DNA from: Rana temporaria
Taxonomy: Eukaryota > Chordata > Amphibia > Anura > Ranidae
Assembly (NCBI RefSeq): GCF_905171775.1
Contig: NC_053499.1
Location: 25,564,186-25,628,185 of the forward strand
Direction: 5' to 3'
DNA: 64,000 nt
The translations under genes were made by a program, and so were the position numbers. This document shows, one piece after another, positions 45,698-57,826 of the stretch. Under the pieces are notes generated by a model, which ran no database searches, was not told the DNA's origin, and saw only the letters and a list, made by a program, of their open reading frames with translations. Positions within the stretch are counted from its first letter, which is position 1; each line of letters opens with the position of its first letter.

Positions 45698-47666
45698 TCT
45701 TCCATGACGTTCCACATGATTTCCTTTCTGGATATTCTGACGTAGACCCCGAACCCTTTTACTAATATATCTTTATTAGTGATTTTTATTGATATATTAT
45801 TAATAATAACTTTTTATCATACTTTTTCTACCATTATTTTATCAATATATATATATATATTTTTTTAATATTTTTCTAACATTTATTGATATCCTCTTTT
45901 TTATTGATATATATTTTTTGATATTTATTTATCAATATTTATCTATTTATCATCACAGTCCTTTTATCCGTGCTGGTTTTTGAAAAATAAGTGCCAGCTA
46001 GTGATTAATTTGTCCGTTGACCCTCCTCTTTCCAATCGCTGGCAGCCTCTTGTCCTTTGTTGCAGTGCATCCTCATTATGATGCCGGGTGCATCAACACT
46101 CTTCTTTCCTCCCACATTCAGTGTATTTATATTTATTTATTTATTTATTTTATCCATATTTGGAATCACTCTTTCATACAGAATACTTATTTATGTAATT
46201 CTGATTTTTATCTAGTTACCTTTTTGTTTGACTATACGGGCCACTTCAGTATATACATGTCTCTCAAGCTATGCCCCCACCCTTTCTTAGTGCGATATAG
46301 CCAGCACAATATATATGGGGTCCACAAGTAAAGAGAACACATAGCTAATATTGTTCCCTCAGCTATACTGCACCTACTACCACATTTGCACTTTTTTGTG
46401 TATGTGTCTTATACAAATGATTACCAAACATACGGGGGTTTTATGTATTCAACCTGTATTTACAGTATCACTACCCATATGCATCATAGACACTAATATC
46501 TGGTGTATTTTTTGGCTAGCTTTTTCAACTGCACAGTCTTATACCTGCAGCATAAAGTCTGAGACGTTAGCAATATTGTTCACTCTGGTCTGCAATTATG
46601 TACAGCCATCTTACCCGCCCTAGTGCTTACAGATTGGCTGATGGCAGTGAGATTTCTAAATTCCTGTAACGCAGCCAGTAGATCCATTTGCATAACTCCC
46701 GCCCAGGGTTCTCCTGATTGGCCGTTACCCCACATGCACTAGCTCAATGTCATTATACATAATACGTTTCTACGTTTTTAATTTTACATTTTTGAATGCA
46801 GGAGTCATTTACCAATGATTCCACAGGCTGTACTACGGCTGGCGCATCCTAAACTTTATTTTATGGAGACATAGTACTCAATTAAAAAACGTGCAGTAAT
46901 AGTCTACGTTTCCCTGCTGACCCTGTACAACACAGTTGGCGTCCGCCCCTCCTCCCGGTTCGTTGTGCACCAATCGAAACCGGAGGGCGGAGGCCTCCCA
47001 TCCAATAGCTGTGGATGTCGGGGAATAAAGGGAGAGTGACAGCGCTGTGTAGCCACGCCCTCAGTCGAAGTCGGAAGTGACGAAACGCGTCAGGGCGTGG
47101 CTACATCGGCGCAACACAGGAAGTCTTTCTGCGCTCCACAAGCTGACCATTGGTTACCAGCGCTACCAGCGATACAAACACTCGTGCGGCCCCTGGTGCT
47201 CGTGGACGGCGGTGACAGCAGAACATTACAGGCTTGATTACTTGTTCATTTACTTTGGTTTTTCTGTACGGGCATTTACTTAAGGGGGCTTTGTTTTCCT
47301 GGCATTGTGTGGGATATTTTTTTGGTCTTACTTCACTATTGAGTATTCTCTTTTGCCTATATGTGCCCCCATTGGAATGACCTGTGGCAGATTCTGAAAA
47401 CATAAGGAGGTTGTGCCTGAGAGGATTGACTTTTACAAGCCAGTCCTCTTACAGGCTGTGGTAAGCCTGCATCCCATTTGGGAATTTTATTATTAGTCTG
47501 GTGAATCTTTAAATAGGGTACAGGGTGCACTCACGCCTTGCTTATTGATCACCTAGTACACCACCTTTGTTTTCATATTCAAAGCTCCTACCTGGGGCTA
47601 TACACTTCTTAGCGCTGTTTTATCATTTGAACCACGGTTCCATATTTATTTTGATACTTTGTTTTT
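43624..47666 (+). repeat. Right arm of 4,043-bp inverted repeat
   Basis: Reverse complement of 39266-43308. It includes most of the coding region, an A/T-rich 3' region of TTTATTGATAT-type repeats (45760-45960) and a roughly 600-bp terminal part carrying the ribozyme-like fold. Confidence 0.95.
47051..47102 (+). ncRNA. Hammerhead-like ribozyme fold (right Penelope copy)
   Basis: AGCCACGCCCT (47051-47061) pairs perfectly with AGGGCGTGGCT (47092-47102) as stem I. Between them are core CAGTCGA, stem II GTC/GAC (47070-47081), GAAA (47082-47085) and CGCGTC ending at the expected cleavage position 47091. Stem III is the self-complementary ACGCGT. Penelope-like elements are known to carry minimal hammerhead motifs in their terminal repeats. 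Two core bases differ from CUGANGA (positions 4 and 6), so activity is uncertain. Confidence 0.6.
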
Positions 47667-47680
47667 ATTAATCATTTACC
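47667..47680. repeat. 14-bp direct repeat (target duplication), right copy
   Basis: Identical to 39055-39068. Confidence 0.9.
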
Positions 47681-47815
47681 GTCCACTTCACAATTATGTG
47701 CCACTTTGTGTTGGTCTATCACATAAAGTCTCAATAAAATAAATTTAAGTTTTTGGTTGCAACATGACAAAACGTGGAAAATGTCAAGGGGTATGAATAC
47801 TTTTTCAAGGCACTG
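47681..47815 (+). mobile_element. Tc1-like transposon, right part with terminus
   Basis: 'gtccacttcacaattatgtg' to 'gtatgaatactttttcaagg' is the familiar 3' end of a vertebrate Tc1 element. It ends CAAGGCACTG at 47815 followed by TA, the Tc1 target dinucleotide. It continues the sequence broken at 39068. Confidence 0.88.
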
Positions 47816-47817
47816 TA

Positions 47818-48719
47818 TTACTGACTATGTTGCTTAGTAATTTAATTGGATTTACCGCCACTCCATTCACTCCTATTAATTCAACATTGCATGTGGAAAC
47901 ACTGCTAGGTGTTGGCAGCAATTTTCGTGATTAGATTATTTAGAAATACATAATGTGGGCAACGCATGAGTGGCCTGCTGAATCCAATCTAAAACATTAA
48001 TCAATGTCCCGGCCCGTGCAAAATGAGTGTTTGGCCACCGGAGAGTACTACTTGTTTGAGCATCCCTGAGCAGGCAGTCCTAATTAATGTCGATTGAAGA
48101 GCAGTGGCTGCATGGACACAGACGCTGCTCCCAATTTGACACCCCCTGTGGGTGTGGGATCACGGCGCTGAATGCAGACAGTATGTACTTCCAAGGTAGG
48201 GTTGCTGCCTGTCTGGGATTCACCCGGACAGTCTGGGTTTTGAATCTTGTGTCCGGGTTTCAGGCGGACTGAAACCTGGACACATTATTCAGACCAGGCT
48301 GTGGCTCCCCAAGTGACCAAGATAGTCACACACAAGCCCGTTGCCATCTGGGAGCTGCGGGCAGCTGTCTGGGGGCAGGTTTGGAATCACTGGGGGGCAG
48401 GGTCATGTCGGCAAAATGAATTTGGCTACACCCGCTGTTTGCTGTGGCACACTATGTGCACCGCATTAATACTCTCCTTGGGGAACCCAAATGTGTCCTA
48501 AGCCTCTAAAGGGTTCAGGTTTGGCTTGAAGATAAAAAAGGTGGCAACTCTAGTCCAAGGCCATGCACCCACACGAATGTTGAGGGGCAGTGGCAGTGTC
48601 CGTGCAGCCACTGTGTCTTCCTGCACAGGGTACATGGAAAACCTGCGCATCCCCACGACAGGTAAACATGGCCCACGCATGAGCATTTGTCGTAGTACAC
48701 CCGTGTCAATGATGCCTTA
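47818..48719. other. Unassigned sequence
   Basis: No gene recognised. A 'gtctgggattcacccggacagtctgggttttgaatcttg' stretch near 48210 recalls a degraded repeat. Confidence 0.4.
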
Positions 48720-50466
48720 TGCTTGCTTTTATCAGGCTCTTGGGGCACTACGTCATCCACTGATACCAGCAATGAGGCACAGTTTCAACAACTGACATCA
48801 ATTATGGGGCACAACTCCTCCCACCAACACAGGAGCACAAAATCATCAACATGACACCAACAATGGGGCACAATTCCTCCCAATGACACCAATCAGGGCC
48901 CAATTCCTCCCAATGACACCAACAATGGGGCCCAATTCCTCCCAAGGACACCAAAAATCAGGGCCAAATTCCACCCAATGACACCAATCAGGGCCCAATT
49001 CCTCCCAATGACACCAATCAGGGCCCAATGACTCCCAATGACACCAATCAGGGCCCAATGACACCAATTAGGGCCCAATTCCTCCCAATGACACCAATCA
49101 GGGCCAAATTCCTCCCAATGACACCAATCAGGGCCCAATGACTCCCAATGACACCAATCAGGGCCCAATGACACCAACAATCAGGGCCCAATTCCTCCCA
49201 ATGACACCAACAATCAGGGCCCAATTCCTCCCAATGACACCAACAATCAGGGCCCAATTCCTCCCAATGACACCAACAATGGGGCCCAATTCCTCCCAAG
49301 GACACCAAAAATCAGGGCCAAATTCCACCCAATGACACCAATCAGGGCCCAATTCCTCCCAATGACACCAATCCGGGCCCAATTCCTCCCAATGACACCA
49401 ATCAGGGCCCAATTCCTCCCAATGACACCAATCAGGGCTCAATTCCTCCGAATGACACCAATCAGGGCCCAATGACACCAATTAGGGCCCAATTCCTCCC
49501 AATGACACCAATCAGGGCCAAATTCCTCCCAATGACACCAATCAGGGCCAAATTCCTCCCAATGACACCAATCAGGGCCACATTCCTCCCAATGACACTA
49601 AATCAGGGCCCAATTCCTCCCAATGACACTAATCAGGGCCCAATTCCTCCCAATGACACCAATCAGGGCCCAATTGCTCCCAATGACACCAACAATCAGG
49701 GCCCAATTGCTCCCAATGACACCAATCAGGGCCCAATTCCTCCAAATGACACCAATCAGGGCCCAATGACTCCCAATGACACCAATCAGGGCCAATGACT
49801 CCCAATGACACCAACAATCAGGGCCATATGACACCAATCAGGGTCCAATTCCTCCCAATGACACCAATCAGGGTCCAATTCCTCCCAATGACACTAATCA
49901 GGGCCCAATTCCTCCCAATGACACTAATCAGGGCCCAATTCCTCCCAATGACACTAATCAGGGCCCAATTCCTCCCAATGACACCAACAATCAGGGCCCA
50001 ATGACACCAAAAATGGGGCACAATTCCACCCAATGACACCAACAATCAGGGCCCAATTCCTCCCAATGACACTAATCAGGGCCCAATTGCTCCCAATGAT
50101 ACCAACAATCAGGGCCCAATGACACCAACAATGGGGCACAATTCCTCCCAGTGACACCAATCAGGGCCCAATTCCTCCAAATGACACCAACAATGGGGCA
50201 CCATTTCTCCCAGTGACACCAATCAGGGCCCAATTCCTCCAAATGACACCAACAATCAGGGCCCAATGACACCAACGATGGTGCACAATTCCTCCCAATG
50301 ACACCAACGATGGAGCACAATTCTTCCCACCGACATCAAAGATGGCACATTGTTAATTCCCACCGACGTTGGGACCATTTCTACTCAAAAAGGCCACAGT
50401 CCGGGCCCCCCCAAAGTCAGAGGGACAGTAAACTGGCCCCCTGTTTAGAAAGTTTGGAGACCCCTG
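48720..50466 (+). mobile_element. hAT-type MITE with 1.5 kb expanded 30/33-bp array
   Basis: The left part retains 'ttgcttttatcaggctcttggggcacta' of the hAT MITE family, with a lost terminus. The right end AGTTTGGAGACCCCTG stops at 50466. Between lies the array at 48790-50340. Confidence 0.8.
48790..50340. repeat. 30/33-bp minisatellite with higher-order structure
   Basis: Basic 30-bp units (AATGACACCAATCAGGGCCC then AATTCCTCCC) are mixed with 33-bp units having an extra AAC and with 18-bp short units. A distinctive variant (AAGGACACCAAAAATCAGGG) occurs at 48944 and again at 49298, with matching neighbours, showing a duplication of about 354 bp within the array. Frames of up to 108 codons on both strands are artefacts. 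Confidence 0.95.
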
Positions 50467-51145
50467 CTTTAGAAAACCATACAAAAGTATCAGAGTACAC
50501 CAGAGAAGAGGCCTTCTTCAGTCGGCAATCTCAATTAGGAAAAGAAAACATTTAGATAGAAGATTGCCTTTGGCTGTGGGGATCTTGCAGGACGGAGTTG
50601 GCACGAGAAGTGCCCTGACCAGTTTAAAGGGCACAGAGTCAGCTGCGAGTGCCGATCCCCACACTGTACACACAAGGACTGCCTCTTCAGCTCTGCCCAC
50701 GGTCCTGGCAGAGCCCCCTCCTTCTCCAGCGCTAAGATGGCAAGAAGAGAACAGCAGCCTTTTCTTCTAAACGCCGTCCCCTTACCCGAGCGACCTGCAG
50801 CTGCCAAAATCACCGGCTTCAAAACTGCTCATGAACACAGGAAAGAAAAAAAATATGTCCTCTTGGCTCATCTGTAAATAGGTCTACTGTCCCGATTCCG
50901 CCGGTGTCACTGCGGGATTCCAGAGCCAGGCCAAAATATAACAGGATATATTGTGTATTCAGTGGAGTCAGCGATGTGACCAAGACTGGGGAGGGGGTTC
51001 TAATTAACCTGTTACAGCATCCCTACCTCTCCATGGGGGGGCATCACATTTGGGATTTAAAAAATACCCTGAAATTTTATTTACAGCACCTCAAAAAGCG
51101 CACACTTCTGCAGGATCTGCCGCAGAAAAACGGTCACCTGCATAT
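50467..51145. other. Unassigned sequence
   Basis: No gene recognised; short frames (68-95 codons) lack domains. Confidence 0.4.
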
Positions 51146-52158
51146 TTAACCACTTAAGGACCGGACCAATATGCTGCTAAATAACCCAAGGGGTTTTTAC
51201 AATTCGGCACTGCGTCGCTTTAACAGACAATTGCGCGGTCGTGCGACGTGGCTCCCAAACAAAATTGGCGTCCTTTTTTCCCCACAAATAGAGCTTTCTT
51301 TTGGTGGTATTTGATCACCTCTGCGGTTTTTATTTTTTGCGCTATAAACAAAAATAGAACAATTTTGAAAAAAAATGCAATATTTTTTACTTTTTGCTAT
51401 AATAAATATCCCCCAAAAACATATATAAAATAGTTTTTTTCCTCAGTTTAGGCCGATACGTATTCTTCTACCTATTTTTGGTAAAAAAACAAAAAAAAAA
51501 ACCAATAAGCGTTTATCGATGGTTTGCTCAAAATTTATAGCATTTACAAAATAGGGGATAATTTTATTGCATTTTTATTAATTATTTTTTTTTTACTACT
51601 AATGGCGGCGATAAGCGATTTGTTTCGTGACTGCGACATTATGGTGGACACTTCGGACAATTTTGACACATTTTTGGGACCATTGTCATTTTCACAGCAA
51701 AAAATGCATTTAAATTGCATTCTTTATTGTGAAAATGACAGTTGCAGTTTGGGAGTTAACCACAGGGGGCGCTGTAGGATTTAGTGCTCACCTAGTGTGC
51801 GTTTACAACTGTAGGGGGGTGTGGCTGTAGGACTGACGTCATCGATCGAGTCTCCCTATAAAAAGGGATCACTCGATCGACGCAGCCGCCACAGTGAAGC
51901 ACGGGGAAGCCGTGTTTACATACGGCTCTCCCCGTTCTTCAGCTCCGGGGAGCGATCACGAGGGGGCGGCTAGAAACGAATAGCCGCGCTGTCGTCCCGG
52001 ATCGCTCCCCGCGGGAATCCGACCGCCGCATGTAGCGGGGGTGGGTCCCGATCGGACCCCCGACCCACGTCTAGGCAGGGACGTACAGGTACGCCAATGT
52101 GCCTGTACGTGCCATTCTGCCGACGTATATCTACATGCGGCGGTCGGGAAGTGGTTAA
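51146..52158 (+). mobile_element. TTAACCACTT-family element, complete (1 kb)
   Basis: TTAA at 51146-51149 and 52155-52158. The ends CCACTTAAGGACCGGACC and GGCGGTCGGGAAGTGG are inverted in their outer part. It is the best-preserved member in the window, with relatives at 1409 (inverted), 20771 and 52281. No transposase frame. The TTAA duplications suggest piggyBac-type mobilisation. Confidence 0.85.
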
Positions 52159-52280
52159 GCAGCTCATATATGCACACAGAACAAACCTATTAAAGCTGAA
52201 CTCTAGGCAAAAAAACTTGTTTAAATATACCCTATATTTTCAAAAGTATTGGGACACCTGCCTTTACTCGCACATGAACT

Positions 52281-52700
52281 TTAACCACTTAAGACCCGGA
52301 CCTTTATGCAGGTAAAGGACCTGGCCAGTTCTTGCAATTCGGCACTGCGTCGCTTTAACTGACAATTGCGCAGTCGTGCGACGTGGCTCCCAAACAAAAT
52401 TGGCGTTCTTTTTTTTCCCCCACAAATAGAGATTTCTTTTGGTGGTATTTGATCATCTATTTTTTGTGCTATAAACAAAAATAGAGCGACAATTTTGAAA
52501 AAAAATCAATATTTTTTACTATAATAAATATCCCCCAAAAAGATATAAAAAAAAACTTTTTTCCCTCAGTTTAGGCCGATATGTATTCTACCTATTTTTG
52601 TTAAAAAAAAAAGTGTTTATCGATTGGTTTGCGCACAATTTATAGCGTTTACAAAATAGGAGATAGTTTTATTGCATTTTTATTAATTTTTAATTAAGTT
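52281..52700 (+). mobile_element. TTAACCACTT-family element, right-truncated
   Basis: It starts TTAACCACTTAAGACCCGG and follows the 51146 element up to 'aataggagatagttttattgcatttttatta' before similarity stops near 52690. Confidence 0.75.
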
Positions 52701-54492
52701 CACTACATTGTTTAATATTAGCGCGACCTTTTTTCTTTTTTTATGACATCATACACAGCTCGCTCACTCTTGCGAGAGTTTGCCAGGAAGGGAGGGGGGG
52801 GGGATGAGTCAAAAGAGGGCCAATGAGAGCTGCAGAGCTGGAGGTGTGCGTCTGTGCAAATCCAGGAAGTGAACAGGCAGCAGCTTTAGCTGCCCACAGT
52901 TAAAAATGTCTGCAGCCAGACTCAGTGGAGGGAGATTTCTGCAGCATATTTGGCAAGTACAGAATTACAGTATATATAAAATATGCAAAGTGGTTGAAGG
53001 GAAGCTTCAGATTGGCAAATATGTTTTTATTACAAATTATGTGAGCAGACTGCAGTTCCTCTTTGAGGACATGTTCCTTGTACCTAGAGAGGAGCTTTTT
53101 ATTTTTTTATTTTAATTTTTTTAAAGCCCACAAACTGAACTCTATGTTAGCCTATGTGCCCATGCACACCTGGGCGTTTTTTAGTGTTAATGAGCTTTGG
53201 AGTTTATTGGCTTTTTCCTGAACCCCCAGAAATTTGCGTTCAAAGTGCCGTTTTTTGGCGGGAAAAAAAAGCTCAAAAATGCAAAACGCTGCAAAACGCA
53301 AAAAAAACGCTCAAAAACGCTAGTGCCAGCGTTTTTTAATCCATTGAAAAAAAAAAAAAAAAGCTACACTGAAAAACGCTGATTAAAGCTATTGCAAAAA
53401 CGCTAAAAAACGTTGAAAGGCTCCCTGCAAAGCTACTGGCGTTTTTTTTATAGATTTTATCAGCTTCAGTGTGCATGGAGCCTTAGGATTCAGGGCCATT
53501 CCTGCGTCACTTATAAAAAGCACAAAATATAATAAAAACCTAAAACACATCCATAAGAGGAAATCTAGAAAATTACCATTTAGGAATTTAAAGCCACTAA
53601 AACTCCAAATCCAAACAGCAGAAAACTCATTCACTGATATTAACCTTTTATTATGAAAGTAATTATAAATAAACTCCGCCCACAAGACCTGCGCCAGTCA
53701 AACAGGTTTTGAAGGAAGTTGAAATAGTTTCAGGCATCTTTCTTAATATGCCAAGCAAACTATTAGCGGCATGAAAGAACGACGGATCTTACTGGTTGTT
53801 CTGGAGCAACAGACTGCCGAGACAGCAGTTCCCACATATACGTCCAGAAGTGCTGCGGCAGGCAAAGAGTTACTGGTGCTCTTGACTGGGGGGGGGGGGG
53901 GCTCAGGTTTCAGCAAGGGATTTTCTGAAGCATTTTAACCTTTAGGGTCCTTTAACTCTGCAGCACTTAAAAGACACCGGATCAAGTGGAACCGACTTGC
54001 CAAGCAAAGGCTCATGAATTACAGACACATCTGACCATGCAATGTAAAAAATCAAGCATACTCCAGTGCCTGGGTGTCCTCATTTTATCCTTGAGCAAAG
54101 CATTCCATGGTATGTGAGGTGCCTAGGCACTCCTGTGCCTGTATACAGTATCCGCAGCGCAAGATCAAAAGCGCTGCTGCATCCGACTGCTACCCTCAGG
54201 AGATTTGACTTTTTCACAGCGGTGCTGTACAATGTTCTCTTTGCTGGAGACCGATATACAGGAAGCAAAACCCTCCTGCTACCAAGATGGCAGCCTCCAT
54301 GCAGGACAAGGCATGGTAAATCAGTAATGGTAGACATTAAGAGACAAAAAAAAATGACTACTAGTCTTTTGTTCTCTGCCTGCATTTATTTTGGGCACAG
54401 ATACCAGAGATCAGTTCCTCCTTAATATGATTTACACGTGGCGCTTTGCTTGACTTTTAGTGGTGGATTAGGACAATTTGCATCACACCTCT
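52701..54492. other. Unassigned sequence containing a MITE-like fragment
   Basis: The part 53150-53487 is rich in AAAAACGC words and has inverted ends (CCCATGCACACCTGGGCG / GTGTGCATGGAGCC), a decayed MITE. Poly-G lies at 53888-53900. No gene recognised. Confidence 0.45.
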
Positions 54493-54567
54493 CTCCAGTA
54501 CAGCGGTCCCCAAACTACAGGCCTTTGCTTGCCTTTATCTGGTCCTTGGGCACTTACTCCTCCCAAC

Positions 54568-54787
54568 GACGGCCCGCAACTCCTCTAACGACGGCCCGCA
54601 ACTCCTCTAACGACGGCCCGCAACTCCTCTAACGACGGCCCGCAACTCCTCTAACGACGGCCCGCAACTCCTCTAACGACGGCCCGCAACTCCTCTAACG
54701 ACGGCCCGCAACTCCTCTAACGACGGCCCGCAACTCCTCTAACGACGGCCCGCAACTCCTCTAACGACGGCCCGCAACTCCTCTAAC
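54568..54787 (+). repeat. Array block A: 22-bp unit x10
   Basis: Unit starts GACGGCCCGCAACTCC. Ten identical-looking copies. Confidence 0.95.
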
Positions 54788-55207
54788 GACGACCGGGCCG
54801 CTACTCCTCTAACGACGACCGGGCCGCTACTCCTCTAACGACGACCGGGCCGCTACTCCTCTAACGACGACCGGGCCGCTACTCCTCTAACGACGACCGG
54901 GCCGCTACTCCTCTAACGACGACCGGGCCGCTACTCCTCTAACGACGACCGGGCCGCTACTCCTCTAACGACGACCGGGCCGCTACTCCTCTAACGACGA
55001 CCGGGCCGCTACTCCTCTAACGACGACCGGGCCGCTACTCCTCTAACGACGACCGGGCCGCTACACCTCTAACGACGACCGGGCCGCTACACCTCTAACG
55101 ACGACCGGGCCGCTACTCCTCTAACGACGACCGGGCCGCTACTCCTCTAACGACGACCGGGCCGCTACTCCTCTAACGACGACCGGGCCGCTGCTACTCC
55201 ACCCAAC
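54788..55207 (+). repeat. Array block B: 26-bp unit x15 plus a 30-bp junction unit
   Basis: Unit starts GACGACCGGGCCGCTACTCC. Two neighbouring copies share a 'ctacacc' change (near 55060-55095). The last unit (55178-55207) is a 30-bp hybrid between block B and block C. Confidence 0.95.
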
Positions 55208-57070
55208 GACCGGGCCGCTGCTACTCCACCCAACGACCGGGCCGCTGCTACTCCACCCAACGACCGGGCCGCTGCTACTCCACCCAACGACCGGGCCGCT
55301 GCTACTCCACCCAACGACCGGGCCGCTGCTACTCCACCCAACGACCGGGCCGCTGCTACTCCACCCAACGACCGGGCCGCTGCTACTCCACCCAACGACC
55401 GGGCCGCTGCTACTCCACCCAACGACCGGGCCGCTGCTACTCCACCCAACGACCGGGCCGCTGCTACTCCACCCAACGACCGGGCCGCTGCTACTCCACC
55501 CAACGACCGGGCCGCTGCTACTCCACCCAACGACCGGGCCGCTGCTACTCCACCCAACGACCGGGCCGCTGCTACTCCACCCAACGACCGGGCCGCTGCT
55601 ACTCCACCCAACGACCGGGCCGCTGCTACTCCACCCAACGACCGGGCCGCTGCTACTCCACCCAACGACCGGGCCGCTGCTACTCCACCCAACGACCGGG
55701 CCGCTGCTACTCCACCCAACGACCGGGCCGCTGCTACTCCACCCAACGACCGGGCCGCTGCTACTCCACCCAACGACCGGGCCGCTGCTACTCCACCCAA
55801 CGACCGGGCCGCTGCTACTCCACCCAACGACCGGGCCGCTGCTACTCCACCCAACGACCGGGCCGCTGCTACTCCACCCAACGACCGGGCCGCTGCTACT
55901 CCACCCAACGACCGGGCCGCTGCTACTCCACCCAACGACCGGGCCGCTGCTACTCCACCCAACGACCGGGCCGCTGCTACTCCACCCAACGACCGGGCCG
56001 CTGCTACTCCACCCAACGACCGGGCCGCTGCTACTCCACCCAACGACCGGGCCGCTGCTACTCCACCCAACGACCGGGCCGCTGCTACTCCACCCAACGA
56101 CCGGGCCGCTGCTACTCCACCCAACGACCGGGCCGCTGCTACTCCACCCAACGACCGGGCCGCTGCTACTCCACCCAACGACCGGGCCGCTGCTACTCCA
56201 CCCAACGACCGGGCCGCTGCTACTCCACCCAACGACCGGGCCGCTGCTACTCCACCCAACGACCGGGCCGCTGCTACTCCACCCAACGACCGGGCCGCTG
56301 CTACTCCACCCAACGACCGGGCCGCTGCTACTCCACCCAACGACCGGGCCGCTGCTACTCCACCCAACGACCGGGCCGCTGCTACTCCACCCAACGACCG
56401 GGCCGCTGCTACTCCACCCAACGACCGGGCCGCTGCTACTCCACCCAACGACCGGGCCGCTGCTACTCCACCCAACGACCGGGCCGCTGCTACTCCACCC
56501 AACGACCGGGCCGCTGCTACTCCACCCAACGACCGGGCCGCTGCTACTCCACCCAACGACCGGGCCGCTGCTACTCCACCCAACGACCGGGCCGCTGCTA
56601 CTCCACCCAACGACCGGGCCGCTGCTACTCCACCCAACGACCGGGCCGCTGCTACTCCACCCAACGACCGGGCCGCTGCTACTCCACCCAACGACCGGGC
56701 CGCTGCTACTCCACCCAACGACCGGGCCGCTGCTACTCCACCCAACGACCGGGCCGCTGCTACTCCACCCAACGACCGGGCCGCTGCTACTCCACCCAAC
56801 GACCGGGCCGCTGCTACTCCACCCAACGACCGGGCCGCTGCTACTCCACCCAACGACCGGGCCGCTGCTACTCCACCCAACGACCGGGCCGCTGCTACTC
56901 CACCCAACGACCGGGCCGCTGCTACTCCACCCAACGACCGGGCCGCTGCTACTCCACCCAACGACCGGGCCGCTGCTACTCCACCCAACGACCGGGCCGC
57001 TGCTACTCCACCCAACGACCGGGCCGCTGCTACTCCACCCAACGACCGGGCCGCTGCTACTCCACCCAAC
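55208..57070 (+). repeat. Array block C: 27-bp unit x69
   Basis: Unit starts GACCGGGCCGCTGCTACTCC. 1,863 bp divide exactly into 69 units. Confidence 0.95.
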
Positions 57071-57826
57071 GACCGGGCCGCTGCTCCTCCACCCAACGAC
57101 CGGGCCGCTGCTCCTCCACCCAACGACCGGGCCGCTGCTCCTCCACCCAACGACCGGGCCGCTGCTCCTCCACCCAACGACCGGGCCGCTGCTCCTCCAC
57201 CCAACGACCGGGCCGCTGCTCCTCCACCCAACGACCGGGCCGCTGCTCCTCCACCCAACGACCGGGCCGCTGCTCCTCCACCCAACGACCGGGCCGCTGC
57301 TCCTCCACCCAACGACCGGGCCGCTGCTCCTCCACCCAACGACCGGGCCGCTGCTCCTCCACCCAACGACCGGGCCGCTGCTCCTCCACCCAACGACCGG
57401 GCCGCTGCTCCTCCACCCAACGACCGGGCCGCTGCTCCTCCACCCAACGACCGGGCCGCTGCTCCTCCACCCAACGACCGGGCCGCTGCTCCTCCACCCA
57501 ACGACCGGGCCGCTGCTCCTCCACCCAACGACCGGGCCGCTGCTCCTCCACCCAACGACCGGGCCGCTGCTCCTCCACCCAACGACCGGGCCGCTGCTCC
57601 TCCACCCAACGACCGGGCCGCTGCTCCTCCACCCAACGACCGGGCCGCTGCTCCTCCACCCAACGACCGGGCCGCTGCTCCTCCACCCAACGACCGGGCC
57701 GCTGCTCCTCCACCCAACGACCGCGCCGCTGCTCCTCCACCCAACGACCGGGCCGCTGCTCCTCCACCCAACGACCGGGCCGCTGCTCCTCCACCCAACG
57801 ACCGGGCCGCTGCTCCTCCACCCAAC
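57071..57826 (+). repeat. Array block D: 27-bp variant unit x28
   Basis: Same as block C except for one base (GCTGCTCCTCC). A single unit near 57720 has GACCGCGCC. 756 bp give exactly 28 units. Confidence 0.95.

Larger units (their letters stand above)
39069..47666. mobile_element. Composite head-to-head Penelope-like retroelement
   Basis: This 8.6 kb insert lies in a Tc1 element and is bounded by a 14-bp direct repeat. It holds two Penelope-like copies: one on the minus strand to the left, one on the plus strand to the right, with 5' ends facing each other. Inverted arms 39266-43308 and 43624-47666 (4,043 bp each) have their mirror axis at 43466. A 315-bp spacer belongs to the longer right copy. 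An extra 197 bp (39069-39265) is present only at the left end. Penelope-like elements often insert as complex, partly inverted multimers; a single flanking duplication suggests one integration event. Confidence 0.92.

Noticed and set aside
48790..50340. CRISPR-like appearance of regularly spaced repeats
   Set aside because: Units are contiguous tandem repeats without unique spacers, in a eukaryotic transposon.
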